From: Frigidibacter albus
GTDB lineage: Bacteria; Pseudomonadota; Alphaproteobacteria; Rhodobacterales; Rhodobacteraceae
Assembly: GCF_009908165.1 (NCBI RefSeq)
Contig: NZ_JAAAUC010000005.1
Location: forward strand, 62,001 to 126,000
Length of the DNA stretch: 64,000 bases
Direction of reading: 5' to 3'
Shown: positions 27,130-38,466 of the stretch, piece by piece
How the letters are laid out: each line of letters begins with the position of its first letter
Numbering within the stretch: position 1 is the first letter of the stretch
Translations under genes and position numbers: made by a program
Notes under the pieces: generated by a model
Database searches by the model: none
Seen by the model: only the letters and a program-made list of their open reading frames with translations
Told to the model about the DNA's origin: nothing

Positions 27130-28089
27130 ATGGCAAGCTTCCTTCTTCGGCGCATCTTGATCGCCCTGCTCAGCATCATCGGGGCCAGCATCGTGCTTTA
27201 TGCAGTGCTGGCACTGGCGCCGGGCGACGTGTTCGGCGAACTGGTCAGCAATCCCGGCATCCCGCCCGACGTGATCGCCAACATGCGCGAGAAGCTGGGC
27301 CTCGATCAGCCGATCCACATCCGCTATGTCAACTGGGCAATGGCAATGCTGCAGGGCGACTGGGGCTATTCACTGGTCAACCGGGTTGATGTCGGCCAGC
27401 TGATTGTGCAACGCATCCCGGCCACGCTGATGGTCGTAGGCACGGCGCAGATCCTGGCCTTGGCCATCGCGTTGCCGGTCGGCGTGTTGGCGGCAATGCG
27501 GCCCTACTCGCTCTTCGACCAGATCGCCAGCACGCTGGCGTTCATCGGCTTCTCGCTTCCGACCTTCTTCACCGGCCTGCTGTTCATCCTGCTGTTCAGC
27601 ATCACGCTGGACTGGCTGCCGTTCATCTACCGGTCCGATCTTGAACAGACCGGCGGGGCATGGATCTGGGCGCAGCTGCGTCAGTCGATCATGCCGGTCA
27701 CCGTGCTGGCCCTGTTTCAGGCAGCATCCTGGACGCGCTATGTCCGCTCTTCGGTGCTGGAAGTGATCAAGCTGGATTACGTCGTCACCGCGCGGTCCAA
27801 GGGCCTGCCAGAGCGGGTCGTGATCCTGAAGCACGTGTTGCGCAACGCGTTGATCCCGGTCGTGACGATGGTCGCCCTGGAGCTGCCGGTGATCTTCGGC
27901 GGGGCGATCGTGACCGAACAGATATTCCGCGTGCCCGGCATCGGGTCACTGCTGATTTCATCGATCATGGCAAACGATACGCCGGTCATCATGGCGGTGA
28001 CCTTCGTCTTCGCCTGCCTGGTCATCCTTTTCAATCTTATAGCGGACTTGCTTTACCGATGGCTGGACCCTCGCATCAAACTGCAATGA
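27130..28089 (+). CDS. Peptide-type ABC permease (DppB-like)
   Basis: A 319-residue membrane protein from ATG 27130. The N-terminal hydrophobic segment, the large first periplasmic loop and six helices are as in DppB/OppB. The coupling motif is seen in YVVTARSKGLPERVVILKHV, the EAA loop that contacts the ATPase. The stop overlaps the next start (ATGA at 28086). Together with the next gene it forms the transmembrane pore. Length is normal for the family. Confidence 0.88.
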   Translation: MASFLLRRILIALLSIIGASIVLYAVLALAPGDVFGELVSNPGIPPDVIANMREKLGLDQPIHIRYVNWAMAMLQGDWGYSLVNRVDVGQLIVQRIPATLMVVGTAQILALAIALPVGVLAAMRPYSLFDQIASTLAFIGFSLPTFFTGLLFILLFSITLDWLPFIYRSDLEQTGGAWIWAQLRQSIMPVTVLALFQAASWTRYVRSSVLEVIKLDYVVTARSKGLPERVVILKHVLRNALIPVVTMVALELPVIFGGAIVTEQIFRVPGIGSLLISSIMANDTPVIMAVTFVFACLVILFNLIADLLYRWLDPRIKLQ

Positions 28090-28979
28090 GCGTCGGACCT
28101 GCGGCAGAGCCCGCAGCACCGACCACGTGGCAACGCTTCCGCCAGCACCGCATGGCGCTGGTCGGAACCGTCGTTCTGGGCCTTCTGCTAACAGTCGTCC
28201 TTCTGGGGCCGCTGATCTGGAGCGTGCCCATCGACACCATCGATTTCCGTGCGCGGTTGGCGCTGCCTTCGGCCGCGCATCCCCTGGGAACCGACGATCT
28301 GGGACAGGACCTGCTAGCACGGCTGCTGTATGGCGGGCGGGTTTCGCTCGCGGTGGGGCTGTGCGCAATGCTCGTCGCGGTGGTGATCGGCACGCTGATC
28401 GGCGCCATTGCCGGCATGTCGCGCGGGCCGTTGGATGCCTTCTTGATGTGGGTGACCGACCTGTTCCTGGCTCTGCCGACCCTGCCCCTGCTGTTGCTGA
28501 TCATCTACCTGTTCCGCGACGCGTTGACAGGCCTTGTGGGGCCAGAGGTCGGGGTGTTCGTGCTGATCATCGCGGTGGTCGGCGGGTTGCGCTGGATGCC
28601 GGTGGCCCGTCTGGTTCGGGCCCAGTTCCTGACGATCCGCGAACGCGAATTCGTCGAGGCGGCCCGCGCGCTTGGCGCCTCGCGCCTGCGGCAGGTCGTT
28701 CAGCACATCTTGCCCAACGCGCTCGGCCCGGTGATCGTGGTGGGCACCATCAGCGTGGCCGAGGCTATCATCGCCGAATCCACGCTGTCGTTCCTAGGCC
28801 TCGGCTTTCCGCCCGATACGCCGACCTGGGGCCGCATCCTGTTCGACGCCAAGGACTTCCTCAGCATCGCCCCGCATTGGGCGCTGTTCCCGGGGTTGGC
28901 GATCTTCCTGACAGTGCTGTCCATCAACTTCATCGGCGACGGTCTGCGAGACGCGCTGGATCCGCGGAAGGTGCGCTAG
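28086..28979 (+). CDS. Peptide-type ABC permease (DppC-like)
   Basis: A 297-residue membrane protein with an N-terminal OppC-type helix (MALVGTVVLGLLLTVVLLGP), the HPLGTDDLGQDLLARLLYGG signature, and the EAA loop VEAARALGASRLRQVVQHIL. The start overlaps the preceding permease stop, which implies equal expression. It completes the membrane pair. The ATPase gene follows after three bases. Confidence 0.89.
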   Translation: MSVGPAAEPAAPTTWQRFRQHRMALVGTVVLGLLLTVVLLGPLIWSVPIDTIDFRARLALPSAAHPLGTDDLGQDLLARLLYGGRVSLAVGLCAMLVAVVIGTLIGAIAGMSRGPLDAFLMWVTDLFLALPTLPLLLLIIYLFRDALTGLVGPEVGVFVLIIAVVGGLRWMPVARLVRAQFLTIREREFVEAARALGASRLRQVVQHILPNALGPVIVVGTISVAEAIIAESTLSFLGLGFPPDTPTWGRILFDAKDFLSIAPHWALFPGLAIFLTVLSINFIGDGLRDALDPRKVR

Positions 28980-28982
28980 GCC

Positions 28983-29981
28983 ATGACCGGAACCCCCCTT
29001 CTCGAGATTCAGGACCTGCATACCAGCTTTCGTACCGATGGCGGCACGGTGCGGTCTGTCCGCGGTGTCAGCCTGACCGTGGCCAAGGGTGAAACCGTCG
29101 CCCTGGTGGGCGAAAGCGGCTGCGGGAAATCGGTTACCGCGCATTCCGTGCTCAAGCTGATCCCGATGCCCCCCGGCGAAATCACCGCGGGCCGCATCCT
29201 GTGGCAGGGGCGCGATCTGGTCCCCCTGCCCCCGCGCGAGATGAACCGCATTCGCGCCCGCGAGATCGCCATCATCTTTCAGGAACCGATGACCGCGCTC
29301 AACCCGGTCTACTCGGTCGGGGAACAGATTGCCGAGGTCGTCCGCCTGCAGATGCGTCTTGGCCGCCGCGCGGCGATGGACCGGGCGGTCGAGATGCTGG
29401 ACCTGGTCGGGATCCCCGATGCCCGCCGCCGCGTGGGCGATTTTCCGCATCAGTTTTCGGGCGGGATGCGTCAGCGCGTGATGATCGCCATGGCCCTGTC
29501 CTGCGAGCCGCAGCTTCTGATCGCTGATGAACCCACGACGGCGCTGGACGTGACCATTCAGGCGCAGATCCTCGACCTGCTGGAGGAGATGAAGGAGCGC
29601 CTGGGAATGGCAATCTTGCTGATCACCCATGACATGGGCGTCGTCGCAGAGGCCGCGCAGCGCGCCGTCGTGATGTATGCGGGCCGCGTGATCGAGGAGG
29701 GAGCGGTGGACCGGCTGTTCACCGAGCCGGCGCACCCCTACACGCGCGGGCTGATCCGCTCGATTCCGCGCCTGGACGGCGGTCTTGGCCGGCACGGGCG
29801 GTTGCAAACCATTCCTGGGTCGATCCCTTCGCAATACGCCGATCCGGCGGGCTGCCACTTCGCGCCGCGCTGCCCGCTCGCGCAGGCCGATTGCCTTGCC
29901 GCCCAGCCGGCGATGTCGGGGCCTGACCCGGATCATCTCTACGCCTGTTTCCACTCGCCCTTGGAGGCCCCTGCCCCATGA
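28983..29981 (+). CDS. Peptide-type ABC ATPase (DppD-like)
   Basis: A 332-residue ATPase: Walker A GESGCGKS, signature FSGGMRQR, Walker [13 protein letters not shown], and a C-terminal OppD/F domain with the Cys-rich pattern [17 protein letters not shown] that in relatives holds an iron-sulfur cluster or structural site. It overlaps the next ATPase by four bases. It powers the import with its partner as a heterodimer. Confidence 0.9.
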   Translation: MTGTPLLEIQDLHTSFRTDGGTVRSVRGVSLTVAKGETVALVGESGCGKSVTAHSVLKLIPMPPGEITAGRILWQGRDLVPLPPREMNRIRAREIAIIFQEPMTALNPVYSVGEQIAEVVRLQMRLGRRAAMDRAVEMLDLVGIPDARRRVGDFPHQFSGGMRQRVMIAMALSCEPQLLIADEPTTALDVTIQAQILDLLEEMKERLGMAILLITHDMGVVAEAAQRAVVMYAGRVIEEGAVDRLFTEPAHPYTRGLIRSIPRLDGGLGRHGRLQTIPGSIPSQYADPAGCHFAPRCPLAQADCLAAQPAMSGPDPDHLYACFHSPLEAPAP

Positions 29982-30952
29982 CAGCCCCGCTCCTTTCCGT
30001 GCGCGATCTGACGAAGACGTTCCCCACCCGCAGCGGCATGTTTTCGCGCAACAAGCTGGCGGTTCACGCGGTGGACGGGGTCAGCTTCGACATCGGCCAG
30101 GGCCAGACGCTGGGTGTGGTGGGCGAGAGCGGCTGCGGAAAATCCACCACGGGCCGCTGCATCCTGCGGCTGATTGAGCCGTCGGGCGGCAGTGTCGTCT
30201 TTGACGGCAAGGACGTTTTGGCGCTGGATGCCAAAGGGCAACAGGCGCTGCGGCGCGACATGCAGATCATCTTTCAGGACCCGTTCGCCTCGCTGAACCC
30301 TCGCATGACGGTGGGCGCGATCGTTGCCGAAGCGATGACCATCCACGGTCTCGGCGCCGATGCGGCGGACCGCCGCGCCCGGGTCGCCACCCTGCTCGCG
30401 AGGGTCGGGCTGAAGCCCGAACACATGGGGCGCTATCCCCACGAATTTTCGGGGGGACAGCGGCAGCGCATTGGCATCGCCCGCGCCCTCGCGGTGGAGC
30501 CCAAGTTGATCGTCTGCGACGAAGCCGTGTCTGCACTGGACGTCTCGGTGCAGGCCCAGGTGTTGAACCTGCTGAAGGATCTACAAGACGAACTGGGCCT
30601 CGCCTACATGTTCATCGCCCACGACCTGTCGGTGGTGGAAAATGTCAGCGACCGCATTGCCGTGATGTATCTGGGCCGCGTTGTCGAAATCGCCGATGCC
30701 GCAGATCTGTATGCCCGCCCGCAGCATCCCTATACCGAGGCATTGCTGTCGGCCATCCCGATCCCCGAGCCAGGCCGCCGCAAGACCCGGCGCAAGCTGG
30801 AGGGCGAGATGCCGAACCCGATCACCCCGCCCGGCGGATGTCATTTCCATACCCGCTGCCCGATCCGCAAGCTGCCCCTCTGCGCGACGGAACGGCCCGA
30901 GATGAAGCCCTGCAGCGCCGGACACATGGTGGCCTGCCACCTGAGGGGCTGA
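29978..30952 (+). CDS. Peptide-type ABC ATPase (DppF-like)
   Basis: A 324-residue ATPase: Walker [12 protein letters not shown], signature FSGGQRQR, Walker [13 protein letters not shown], and a C-terminal [17 protein letters not shown] cluster as in DppF. The Walker B ends DEAVS rather than DEPTS; the same Ala is common in DppF/OppF proteins, and the catalytic Glu is kept. It closes the five-gene importer operon, with an M20 peptidase six bases downstream. Confidence 0.9.
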   Translation: MTAPLLSVRDLTKTFPTRSGMFSRNKLAVHAVDGVSFDIGQGQTLGVVGESGCGKSTTGRCILRLIEPSGGSVVFDGKDVLALDAKGQQALRRDMQIIFQDPFASLNPRMTVGAIVAEAMTIHGLGADAADRRARVATLLARVGLKPEHMGRYPHEFSGGQRQRIGIARALAVEPKLIVCDEAVSALDVSVQAQVLNLLKDLQDELGLAYMFIAHDLSVVENVSDRIAVMYLGRVVEIADAADLYARPQHPYTEALLSAIPIPEPGRRKTRRKLEGEMPNPITPPGGCHFHTRCPIRKLPLCATERPEMKPCSAGHMVACHLRG

Positions 30953-30957
30953 GGCCG

Positions 30958-32337
30958 ATGCCGGACCGCCATGCAGCCATCCGGACCGCGTCCGAGGCAT
31001 TGGCGAGCGGCGCTTTCCAGCGGCGACTCGCCGATCTGGTATCCGTTCCCACGGTCAGCACCGCGGCGGCGTGCGGCCCGGTGATGCGCCATTATCTTGC
31101 CGAGTTGCTGGCCCCGGATCTTCACGACCTCGGCTTTGTCTGCACGGTGCTGGACAACCCCGCCGCGACCGATCTGCCCTTCCTGCTGGCCGAACGGATC
31201 GAGGATCCTGGTTTCCAGACGGTCCTGATCTATGGCCACGGCGATGTCGTGGCCGGCGGCGAGGGTTGGTCGGACGGGTTGGCACCGTTCAGGCTTGCCC
31301 GGGCACACGGACGGCTCTACGGCCGCGGCACTGCCGACAACAAGGGCCAGCACTCCGTGAACGTCGCGGCGCTGCGGGCAGTCCTCGAGGTGCGGGGATC
31401 GCTGGGGTTCAACTGCCGCCTGCTGATCGAGACGGGCGAAGAGCGCGGTTCCCCAGGGTTGGCGCAGTTGCTGCACGAGTGGGCGGATCGGCTGTCCGCC
31501 GACGTGCTCATCGCCTCGGACGGCCCGAGGCTGGAGATCGGGCGACCCACCATCTACCTCGGCGCGCGCGGATCGTTGCGGTTCATGCTGCATGTCGCAA
31601 CGCATGACCGCCCTCATCATTCCGGGCACTGGGGAGGGCTGCTGACCGATCCGGCGATCCGGCTCGCCCATGCGCTCGCCAGCCTGACCGACGCCACGGG
31701 CAGCCTGCTGGTGCCAGAATGGCGCCCGGAAAGTCTGACGGACGAAGTGCGCCATGCCATCGCGGATTGCGGGGTGGGTGATGTTCAGGACCTCATCGAC
31801 CCGCACTGGGGAGAACCGGGGCTAACCCCTGCCGAACGCGTCTTCGGGTGGAACAGCCTGACCATCCTGGCGCAGGCCTCAGGCGATATTTCCGCCCCCG
31901 TCGCGGCAATATCCGCCAGCGCGCGGGCAGTATGCCAGCTGCGCTTCGTCGTCGGCACCGACGCGGAGGACATCGTGCCGGCGCTGCGCCGCCATCTGGA
32001 GGCGGCGGGTCTTGCCGATGTGCAGGTGCAAGAGGTTGCGGGCAGCCTGTCGCCCGCCACCCGGCTTGCGGCCGACAGCCCCTGGGTCCATCTCGCCGCG
32101 GCCTCGATCACGCGGACGCTTGGCACAGCCCCGGCAATCCTTCCGAACATCGGCGGGTCGATTCCGAACCACGTCTTTGCCCACATCGCGCGCCTTCCGA
32201 CGATCTGGATCCCCCACTCTTACCGAGGCTGCGGCCAGCATGCCGCGGACGAGCACCTCGACCTTTCGATCGCGGCGCAGGGATTGCAGCTGATGGCAGG
32301 GCTGTTCTGGGATATCGGCAGCGCAGGGCGCTCCTGA
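30958..32337 (+). CDS. M20 family peptidase/amidohydrolase
   Basis: A 459-residue protein from ATG 30958. The metal-site pattern is typical of the ArgE/DapE/CPG2 group: LIYGHGDVV, RLYGRGTADNKGQHSVNVAAL, LLIETGEERGSPGL with catalytic Glu, and IPHSYRGCGQHAADEHLDL near the end. The size (over 450) matches dipeptidases with a lid domain. It is the last gene of the importer operon, so it probably cleaves the imported compound, as a dipeptidase or N-acyl/N-carbamoyl hydrolase. It faces the lpd gene, stop to stop, 21 bases apart. Confidence 0.87.
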   Translation: MPDRHAAIRTASEALASGAFQRRLADLVSVPTVSTAAACGPVMRHYLAELLAPDLHDLGFVCTVLDNPAATDLPFLLAERIEDPGFQTVLIYGHGDVVAGGEGWSDGLAPFRLARAHGRLYGRGTADNKGQHSVNVAALRAVLEVRGSLGFNCRLLIETGEERGSPGLAQLLHEWADRLSADVLIASDGPRLEIGRPTIYLGARGSLRFMLHVATHDRPHHSGHWGGLLTDPAIRLAHALASLTDATGSLLVPEWRPESLTDEVRHAIADCGVGDVQDLIDPHWGEPGLTPAERVFGWNSLTILAQASGDISAPVAAISASARAVCQLRFVVGTDAEDIVPALRRHLEAAGLADVQVQEVAGSLSPATRLAADSPWVHLAAASITRTLGTAPAILPNIGGSIPNHVFAHIARLPTIWIPHSYRGCGQHAADEHLDLSIAAQGLQLMAGLFWDIGSAGRS

Positions 32338-32358
32338 TCAGCCTCGCCGGCGCGGGCG

Positions 32359-33726
32359 CTATAGGTGCAAGGTGCGGCCCAAGGCACGTAGGCTCGCTTC
32401 ATGGAGAACCTCGCCGCGGGTGGGGTGGGCGTGAATGGTCGCCGCGATGTCGGCCAGCGTCGCGCCCATCTCCAAGGCCAGGGAGAATTCCCCGGCAAGT
32501 TCCGACACACCGGATCCGACAGCCTGAATGCCCAGAATCTCGCGCCCGTCCCCGTCGGCCACCACGCGCACGAAGCCTTCGAACCGATTTTCCGTCAGCG
32601 CCCTGCCATTGACACCAAAGGGAAAACTGGCGACCTTGACCGGCCCGCGTGCCGCCGCCTGATCCGGCAAGAGCCCCACCGAGACAATTTCCGGGTCGGT
32701 GAAGCAGACCGCGGGCATCGCCCGATGGTCCCAGGTGCGGGCGTGACCCGCGACCAGCTCTGCCACCATCTCGCCCTGCGCCATGGCGCGGTGGGCCAAC
32801 ATTGGCTCACCGGTCACGTCACCGATGGCGTAGACGCCGGTCATCGATGTGCGGCAAGCCCCATCGATCCGCAGGAATGGGCCATCGGTGGCCAGCCCCA
32901 GCCCCGCAATCCCGGCGGCCGTGCTGCGGGGGCGGCGGCCGACGGTGACCAGAACCTTGTCGGCCCCGACCCGGTCTTCCGCCCCGTCCTTGAGCACGGA
33001 CAGCGCCCCGCCCGAAAACCCCTGTGCCAGAGAGCCTGTCAGCACCCGCACCCCCAGCCGGTCCAGCGCCGACATCAGCGGGGTGGTCAGGTCCGCATCC
33101 CAAGCCGGCAGGATGCGCGGCGCGGTCTCGACCACGGTCACTGTCGAGCCCAGCTTGGCATAGGCCATACCCAGCTCCAGCCCGATATATCCGCCGCCGA
33201 CAACGGCCAGCCTGGCGGGAACCTCTGTCAGCGCCAGGGCCTCTGTCGAGGACAGGATGTCGCCGCCGAACGGCAGGGCGGGCAGCGTGGCGGGCTCGGA
33301 GCCTGTGGCGATCACCAGCGTCTCGCAGCGGATGGTCACCGGATCATCGCCTGCGACCACGGCGGTCTTGCCATCGCGCAGATCCGCCCGGCCGTGGATC
33401 AGCCGCACCTTCGCCTTGCGCAGCAGGGTGCCGACGCCCGAGGACAGCTGATCGACGATCCCGTCCTTCCAGGCCATCGCCTCGGGCAGATCGAAGCTTG
33501 CGCCAGTGATGCGGACGCCCGGGCCGGGATGCCTCGTGCGGTGGAATTCATCCGCCGCATGGATCAGCGCCTTGGATGGGATGCAGCCGACCGTCAGGCA
33601 GGTTCCGCCCAGCCGGGCCTCTTCCACCAGCACGGTATCGATCCCCAGCTGCCCTGCCCGCAGGGCACAGACATAACCCCCGGGACCCGAGCCGATGATC
33701 AGCAATCTACAGGTGATCTCTCGCAT
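32359..33726 (-). CDS. lpdA: Dihydrolipoyl dehydrogenase (E3)
   Basis: A 455-residue flavoprotein from ATG 33726. It has the FAD motif IIGSGPGGYVCALRAG, the redox pair GGTCLTVGCIPSKAL, an NAD motif VVGGGYIGLELGMAYAKLGS, and the active-site His-Glu in TIHAHPTRGEVLHEA. It reoxidises the lipoyl group of E2 and passes electrons to NAD+. It is the last gene of the 2-oxoacid dehydrogenase operon, one base after the E2 stop. Confidence 0.93.
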   Translation of the reverse strand: MREITCRLLIIGSGPGGYVCALRAGQLGIDTVLVEEARLGGTCLTVGCIPSKALIHAADEFHRTRHPGPGVRITGASFDLPEAMAWKDGIVDQLSSGVGTLLRKAKVRLIHGRADLRDGKTAVVAGDDPVTIRCETLVIATGSEPATLPALPFGGDILSSTEALALTEVPARLAVVGGGYIGLELGMAYAKLGSTVTVVETAPRILPAWDADLTTPLMSALDRLGVRVLTGSLAQGFSGGALSVLKDGAEDRVGADKVLVTVGRRPRSTAAGIAGLGLATDGPFLRIDGACRTSMTGVYAIGDVTGEPMLAHRAMAQGEMVAELVAGHARTWDHRAMPAVCFTDPEIVSVGLLPDQAAARGPVKVASFPFGVNGRALTENRFEGFVRVVADGDGREILGIQAVGSGVSELAGEFSLALEMGATLADIAATIHAHPTRGEVLHEASLRALGRTLHL

Positions 33727-33727
33727 G

Positions 33728-34987
33728 TCAGACCTCGGCAAACAGCAGGGAAGGAAGTTCCAGCAGCTCTTTCAGCCGCTGGACGAAGACTGCGGCATCC
33801 CAGCCATCGATCACCCGGTGATCGAAACTGCACGAGATGTTCATCATCCGCCGCGGCACAAAGGCTGTGCCGCTCCAATATGGACGCATCGCCATGCGGT
33901 TGATTCCGATGATGGCCACCTCGGGCAGGTTCAGGATCGGAGTCGTCGCGAGCGCCCCCAGCGCCCCCAGCGAGGTGACGGTGATGGTCGATCCCGTCAG
34001 CTCCTCGCGCGTGGCACGGCCATCTCGGGCTGCCTCCGCCAGCCGGGCAATCTCGCGCGCGGTGTCGCGCAACCCCCGTGCCTCGGCATGGCGCAGCACG
34101 GGCACCACAAGGCCGCCAGGTGTCTGCGCCGCGATGCCGACATGCACGCCCCCGAACTTCCTCAGAATTCCCGCCGCGGCATCGTGGTGCGCGTTCATTG
34201 CCGGCTGGTCCGTTACCGCCAGCACAAGGGCCTTGGTCACGAACGGAAGCAAAGTCAGCTTGACCTCCTCCGCCTTGCCAGTTGCCCGCGCGTTCAGCCG
34301 TTGGCGCAGGGTTTCCAGCTCGGTCGCATCCACCTCCTCGATGATCGTGATGTGGGGAACGCGGGTCGCCTCGTCCATCCGCTGCGAGATGCGCCTACGC
34401 AGGCCCGTCACCTTGACCTCTTCGACGCGGGTGTCGCGTCGCGGGCCGCCGGACAGGGCGAAGGGATCGAACCCCAGGACATCGTCGCGCAGGACGCGGC
34501 CTTCGGGGCCGCTGCCGGCAACCTGGCGCAGGTCGATACCCCGCTCGCGCGCCAAGGCGCGGACCGAGGGCGCGGCAAGTGGGCTTGCTGAAGGCGGGAC
34601 GACCGGGCGTGCAGGCGGGTTGGGAGGTTTCGCGGACGCGACCGCCGGGTCGACCGCCGCGGCCGGCTCTGCCGGTGCGTCATGGGCCGCGACCGGCGGC
34701 TCGGGGCTCTGGGCGCGCTCCGGCTGTGCGCCAAGGTTGCCCTCGTCCGCAACCTCGAGCCGGATCAGCTCTGCGCCCACGGCAAGGGTCGCCCCAGCTT
34801 CTACGGCCAGCGACACAACGCGGCCCGCCACCGGCGAGGGGATCTCCACTGTCGCCTTGTCGGTCATCACCGCAGCAAGGGGCTGGTCCTCTGCCACCAG
34901 ATCGCCCGGGGCGACCAGCCATTCGGCGATTTCAGTCTCGGCGATGCCCTCGCCGATGTCAGGAACGCGGATGACGTGGATGCCCAT
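33728..34987 (-). CDS. bkdB: 2-oxoacid dehydrogenase acyltransferase (E2)
   Basis: A 419-residue protein from ATG 34987. It has one lipoyl domain (Lys 44 in VMTDKATVEIPSP), an Ala/Pro-rich linker at about 95-135, a peripheral-subunit binding domain near 138-170 (VRALARERGIDLRQVAGSGP), and a catalytic domain ending with SFDHRVIDGWDAA, which holds the active-site His. The separate E1 alpha and beta genes and the sequence style point to branched-chain acyl transfer rather than pyruvate. Stop and start overlap with E1 beta as TGATG. Confidence 0.92.
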   Translation of the reverse strand: MGIHVIRVPDIGEGIAETEIAEWLVAPGDLVAEDQPLAAVMTDKATVEIPSPVAGRVVSLAVEAGATLAVGAELIRLEVADEGNLGAQPERAQSPEPPVAAHDAPAEPAAAVDPAVASAKPPNPPARPVVPPSASPLAAPSVRALARERGIDLRQVAGSGPEGRVLRDDVLGFDPFALSGGPRRDTRVEEVKVTGLRRRISQRMDEATRVPHITIIEEVDATELETLRQRLNARATGKAEEVKLTLLPFVTKALVLAVTDQPAMNAHHDAAAGILRKFGGVHVGIAAQTPGGLVVPVLRHAEARGLRDTAREIARLAEAARDGRATREELTGSTITVTSLGALGALATTPILNLPEVAIIGINRMAMRPYWSGTAFVPRRMMNISCSFDHRVIDGWDAAVFVQRLKELLELPSLLFAEV

Positions 34988-36003
34988 CACTGCACCTCCA
35001 ACACACGGCGGCAGGCGGCAGCGACGCGAGCCGGGCCTGGGAAATAATCCCACTCATTGGTATGCGGGTAGGGTGTGTCCCAGCCCGCCACACGCTCTAC
35101 CGGCGCGTGCAGATGCCAGAAGCATTCGGCCTGCACCAGCGCCGCCAGCTCCGCGCCAAAGCCCGAGGTCAGCGTCGCCTCATGCACCACCACGCAGCGC
35201 CCGGTCTTGCGCACCGAGGCCACGATGGTTTCCAGATCCAGCGGCAGCAGAGTGCGCAGGTCGATCACCTCGGCGTCGATCGCGGTCTCTTCTACCGCCG
35301 CCAGCGCCACGTGGACCATCGTGCCATAGGCCAGCACCGTCAACGCGGCGCCCTTGCGGCGGATGGCGGCTTGTCCGAGGGGAACGAGATAGCGGCCCAG
35401 CGGCGCCTCGCCCATCGGGTGGGTCCGCCAAGGCGAGACGGGGCGGTCATGGTGGCCGTCGAAGGGACCGTTGTAGAGCCGCTTCGGCTCCAGAAAGATG
35501 ACTGGGTCGGGGTCGTCGATGGCCGACAGGAGCAGCCCCTTCGCGTCGATGGGATTCGACGGCATGACGACCTTCAGCCCCGTCACATGGGTGAACAGCG
35601 CCTCGGGGCTCTGGCTGTGGGTCTGCGCGCCGAAAATGCCCCCGCCCGTGGGCATTCGGATCACGATGGGGCAGGTAAACTCTCCTGCCGTGCGGTAGCG
35701 CAGGCGCGCAGCCTCGGACACGATCTGATCATAGGCGGGATACATGTAGTCGGCGAACTGGATCTCGACGACCGGCTTCCTGCCATAGGCGGCCATCCCG
35801 ATCGCCACGCCGACGATGCCCAACTCTGAAATCGGGGTGTCGAAGCAACGGTCGATCCCGTGTTTCTTCTGCAGTCCCGCCGTGCAGCGAAAGACGCCGC
35901 CGAAATAACCCACATCCTGTCCAAAGACCGTAACGGTCGGGTCGTCGGTCAGGGCGACATCGAGGGCGTCGCGGATCGCGTCGATCATGGTGGTGGCCGG
36001 CAT
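34987..36003 (-). CDS. 2-oxoisovalerate dehydrogenase E1 beta subunit
   Basis: A 338-residue protein starting at ATG 36003, the standard length for E1 beta. It has the conserved opening TMIDAIRDALDVALTDDP, VFGQDVGYFGGVF, the FDTPISELGIVGVAIGMA cofactor region and RLRYRTAGEFTCPIVIRMP. It forms the ThDP-binding heterotetramer with the alpha subunit encoded four bases upstream. Bcl-type order alpha-beta-E2-E3 is kept. Confidence 0.92.
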   Translation of the reverse strand: MPATTMIDAIRDALDVALTDDPTVTVFGQDVGYFGGVFRCTAGLQKKHGIDRCFDTPISELGIVGVAIGMAAYGRKPVVEIQFADYMYPAYDQIVSEAARLRYRTAGEFTCPIVIRMPTGGGIFGAQTHSQSPEALFTHVTGLKVVMPSNPIDAKGLLLSAIDDPDPVIFLEPKRLYNGPFDGHHDRPVSPWRTHPMGEAPLGRYLVPLGQAAIRRKGAALTVLAYGTMVHVALAAVEETAIDAEVIDLRTLLPLDLETIVASVRKTGRCVVVHEATLTSGFGAELAALVQAECFWHLHAPVERVAGWDTPYPHTNEWDYFPGPARVAAACRRVLEVQ

Positions 36004-36007
36004 GGCG

Positions 36008-37576
<1,569 letters not shown>

Positions 37577-37608
37577 CTAACAGAAACAATATTTTGAATA
37601 GGGCACGT

Positions 37609-38091
37609 ATGAAGGAATCATCTGCGGATCGCAGTATCGACGCCATCGACCGGCGCATCCTGCGCGAATTGACTCGCGACGGCCGCCTGACCAACACAGA
37701 GCTCGCCGAACGCATCGGCCTGTCGCCAAGCCCGTGCTGGCAGCGCACCCGGCGGCTGGAGAGCGAGGGCTACATCAAGGGCTATACCGCGATCCTCGAC
37801 CGCGCGTTACTGGGGGTGCCCGAAACCGTGCTGATCGAGGTCACGCTGGACCGCCATGACGATACCGTGCTGGAGACCTTTGGCAGCCAGATGGCCGCGA
37901 TGCCCGAGGTGATCGAGGTGTGGCTGATCACCGGCGAATACGACTATCTGATCAAGGTCGCGGTGAATGGGACCCGGGGGTATGAGGAGTTCCTGCGCCA
38001 GAAATTGTATCGGGTACCCGGAATCCGGCATTCACGATCCAGCTTCGCCCTGCGATGCCTGAAGCAGGGCGGAGTGCCGGTGCTGGACTGA
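37609..38091 (+). CDS. Lrp/AsnC family regulator
   Basis: A 160-residue protein from ATG 37609. The N-terminal helix-turn-helix (RRILRELTRDGRLTNTELAE with GLSPSPCWQRTRRLESEG) is followed by a C-terminal RAM/ACT-like domain that senses amino acids. It stands divergent to the bkd operon with 111 bases between starts, the classic BkdR arrangement; BkdR activates branched-chain dehydrogenase genes in Pseudomonas. The gap is AT-rich, as expected for an Lrp-type site. Confidence 0.87.
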   Translation: MKESSADRSIDAIDRRILRELTRDGRLTNTELAERIGLSPSPCWQRTRRLESEGYIKGYTAILDRALLGVPETVLIEVTLDRHDDTVLETFGSQMAAMPEVIEVWLITGEYDYLIKVAVNGTRGYEEFLRQKLYRVPGIRHSRSSFALRCLKQGGVPVLD

Positions 38092-38159
38092 TACCGGCTC
38101 CGTGGCAACCACAGGGTTCTGTAGCATAACGACACCCTTGGCCGTCCGCGCCCGGAACG

Positions 38160-38335
38160 CACAAACCCACCAATCATCGTTCTGGACGGGATTTTCGGAT
38201 CGCGCGCACCGGGTCGCCTTGGCGCGGCCTGCCGGAAAAGCTCGGCAAGTGGTCCAGCGTCTACTGCCAGTTCCGGCGCTGGACACTGGCGGCACTCTGG
38301 GAGCAGGTCAGCCGCAGCCGATGTTCCCAGACGGC
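38160..38335 (+). mobile_element. IS5-family transposase remnant (N-terminal part)
   Basis: In one frame, about 38180-38320 reads RIARTGSPWRGLPEKLGKWS followed by VYCQFRRWTLAALWEQV. This matches the first domain of IS5-group transposases (RTG.PWRDLP..FG.W..VY.RF.RW...G.W). The DDE catalytic part is absent and the start is frameshifted. It fills most of the 375-base gap between the Lrp and TetR genes. No terminal inverted repeats could be defined by eye. Confidence 0.65.
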
Positions 38336-38466
38336 CCTGGCGACAGCATCGAAGATGGGCTGGAGACTGGCGCGGACGTGCACCAGGCGTGAGACATCCA
38401 GCTTCGGTCGCTTCACCAAGAAAGCCGGCAGCAGCTATCGACCCTTCAGGCAGACGACGCCGCAGA

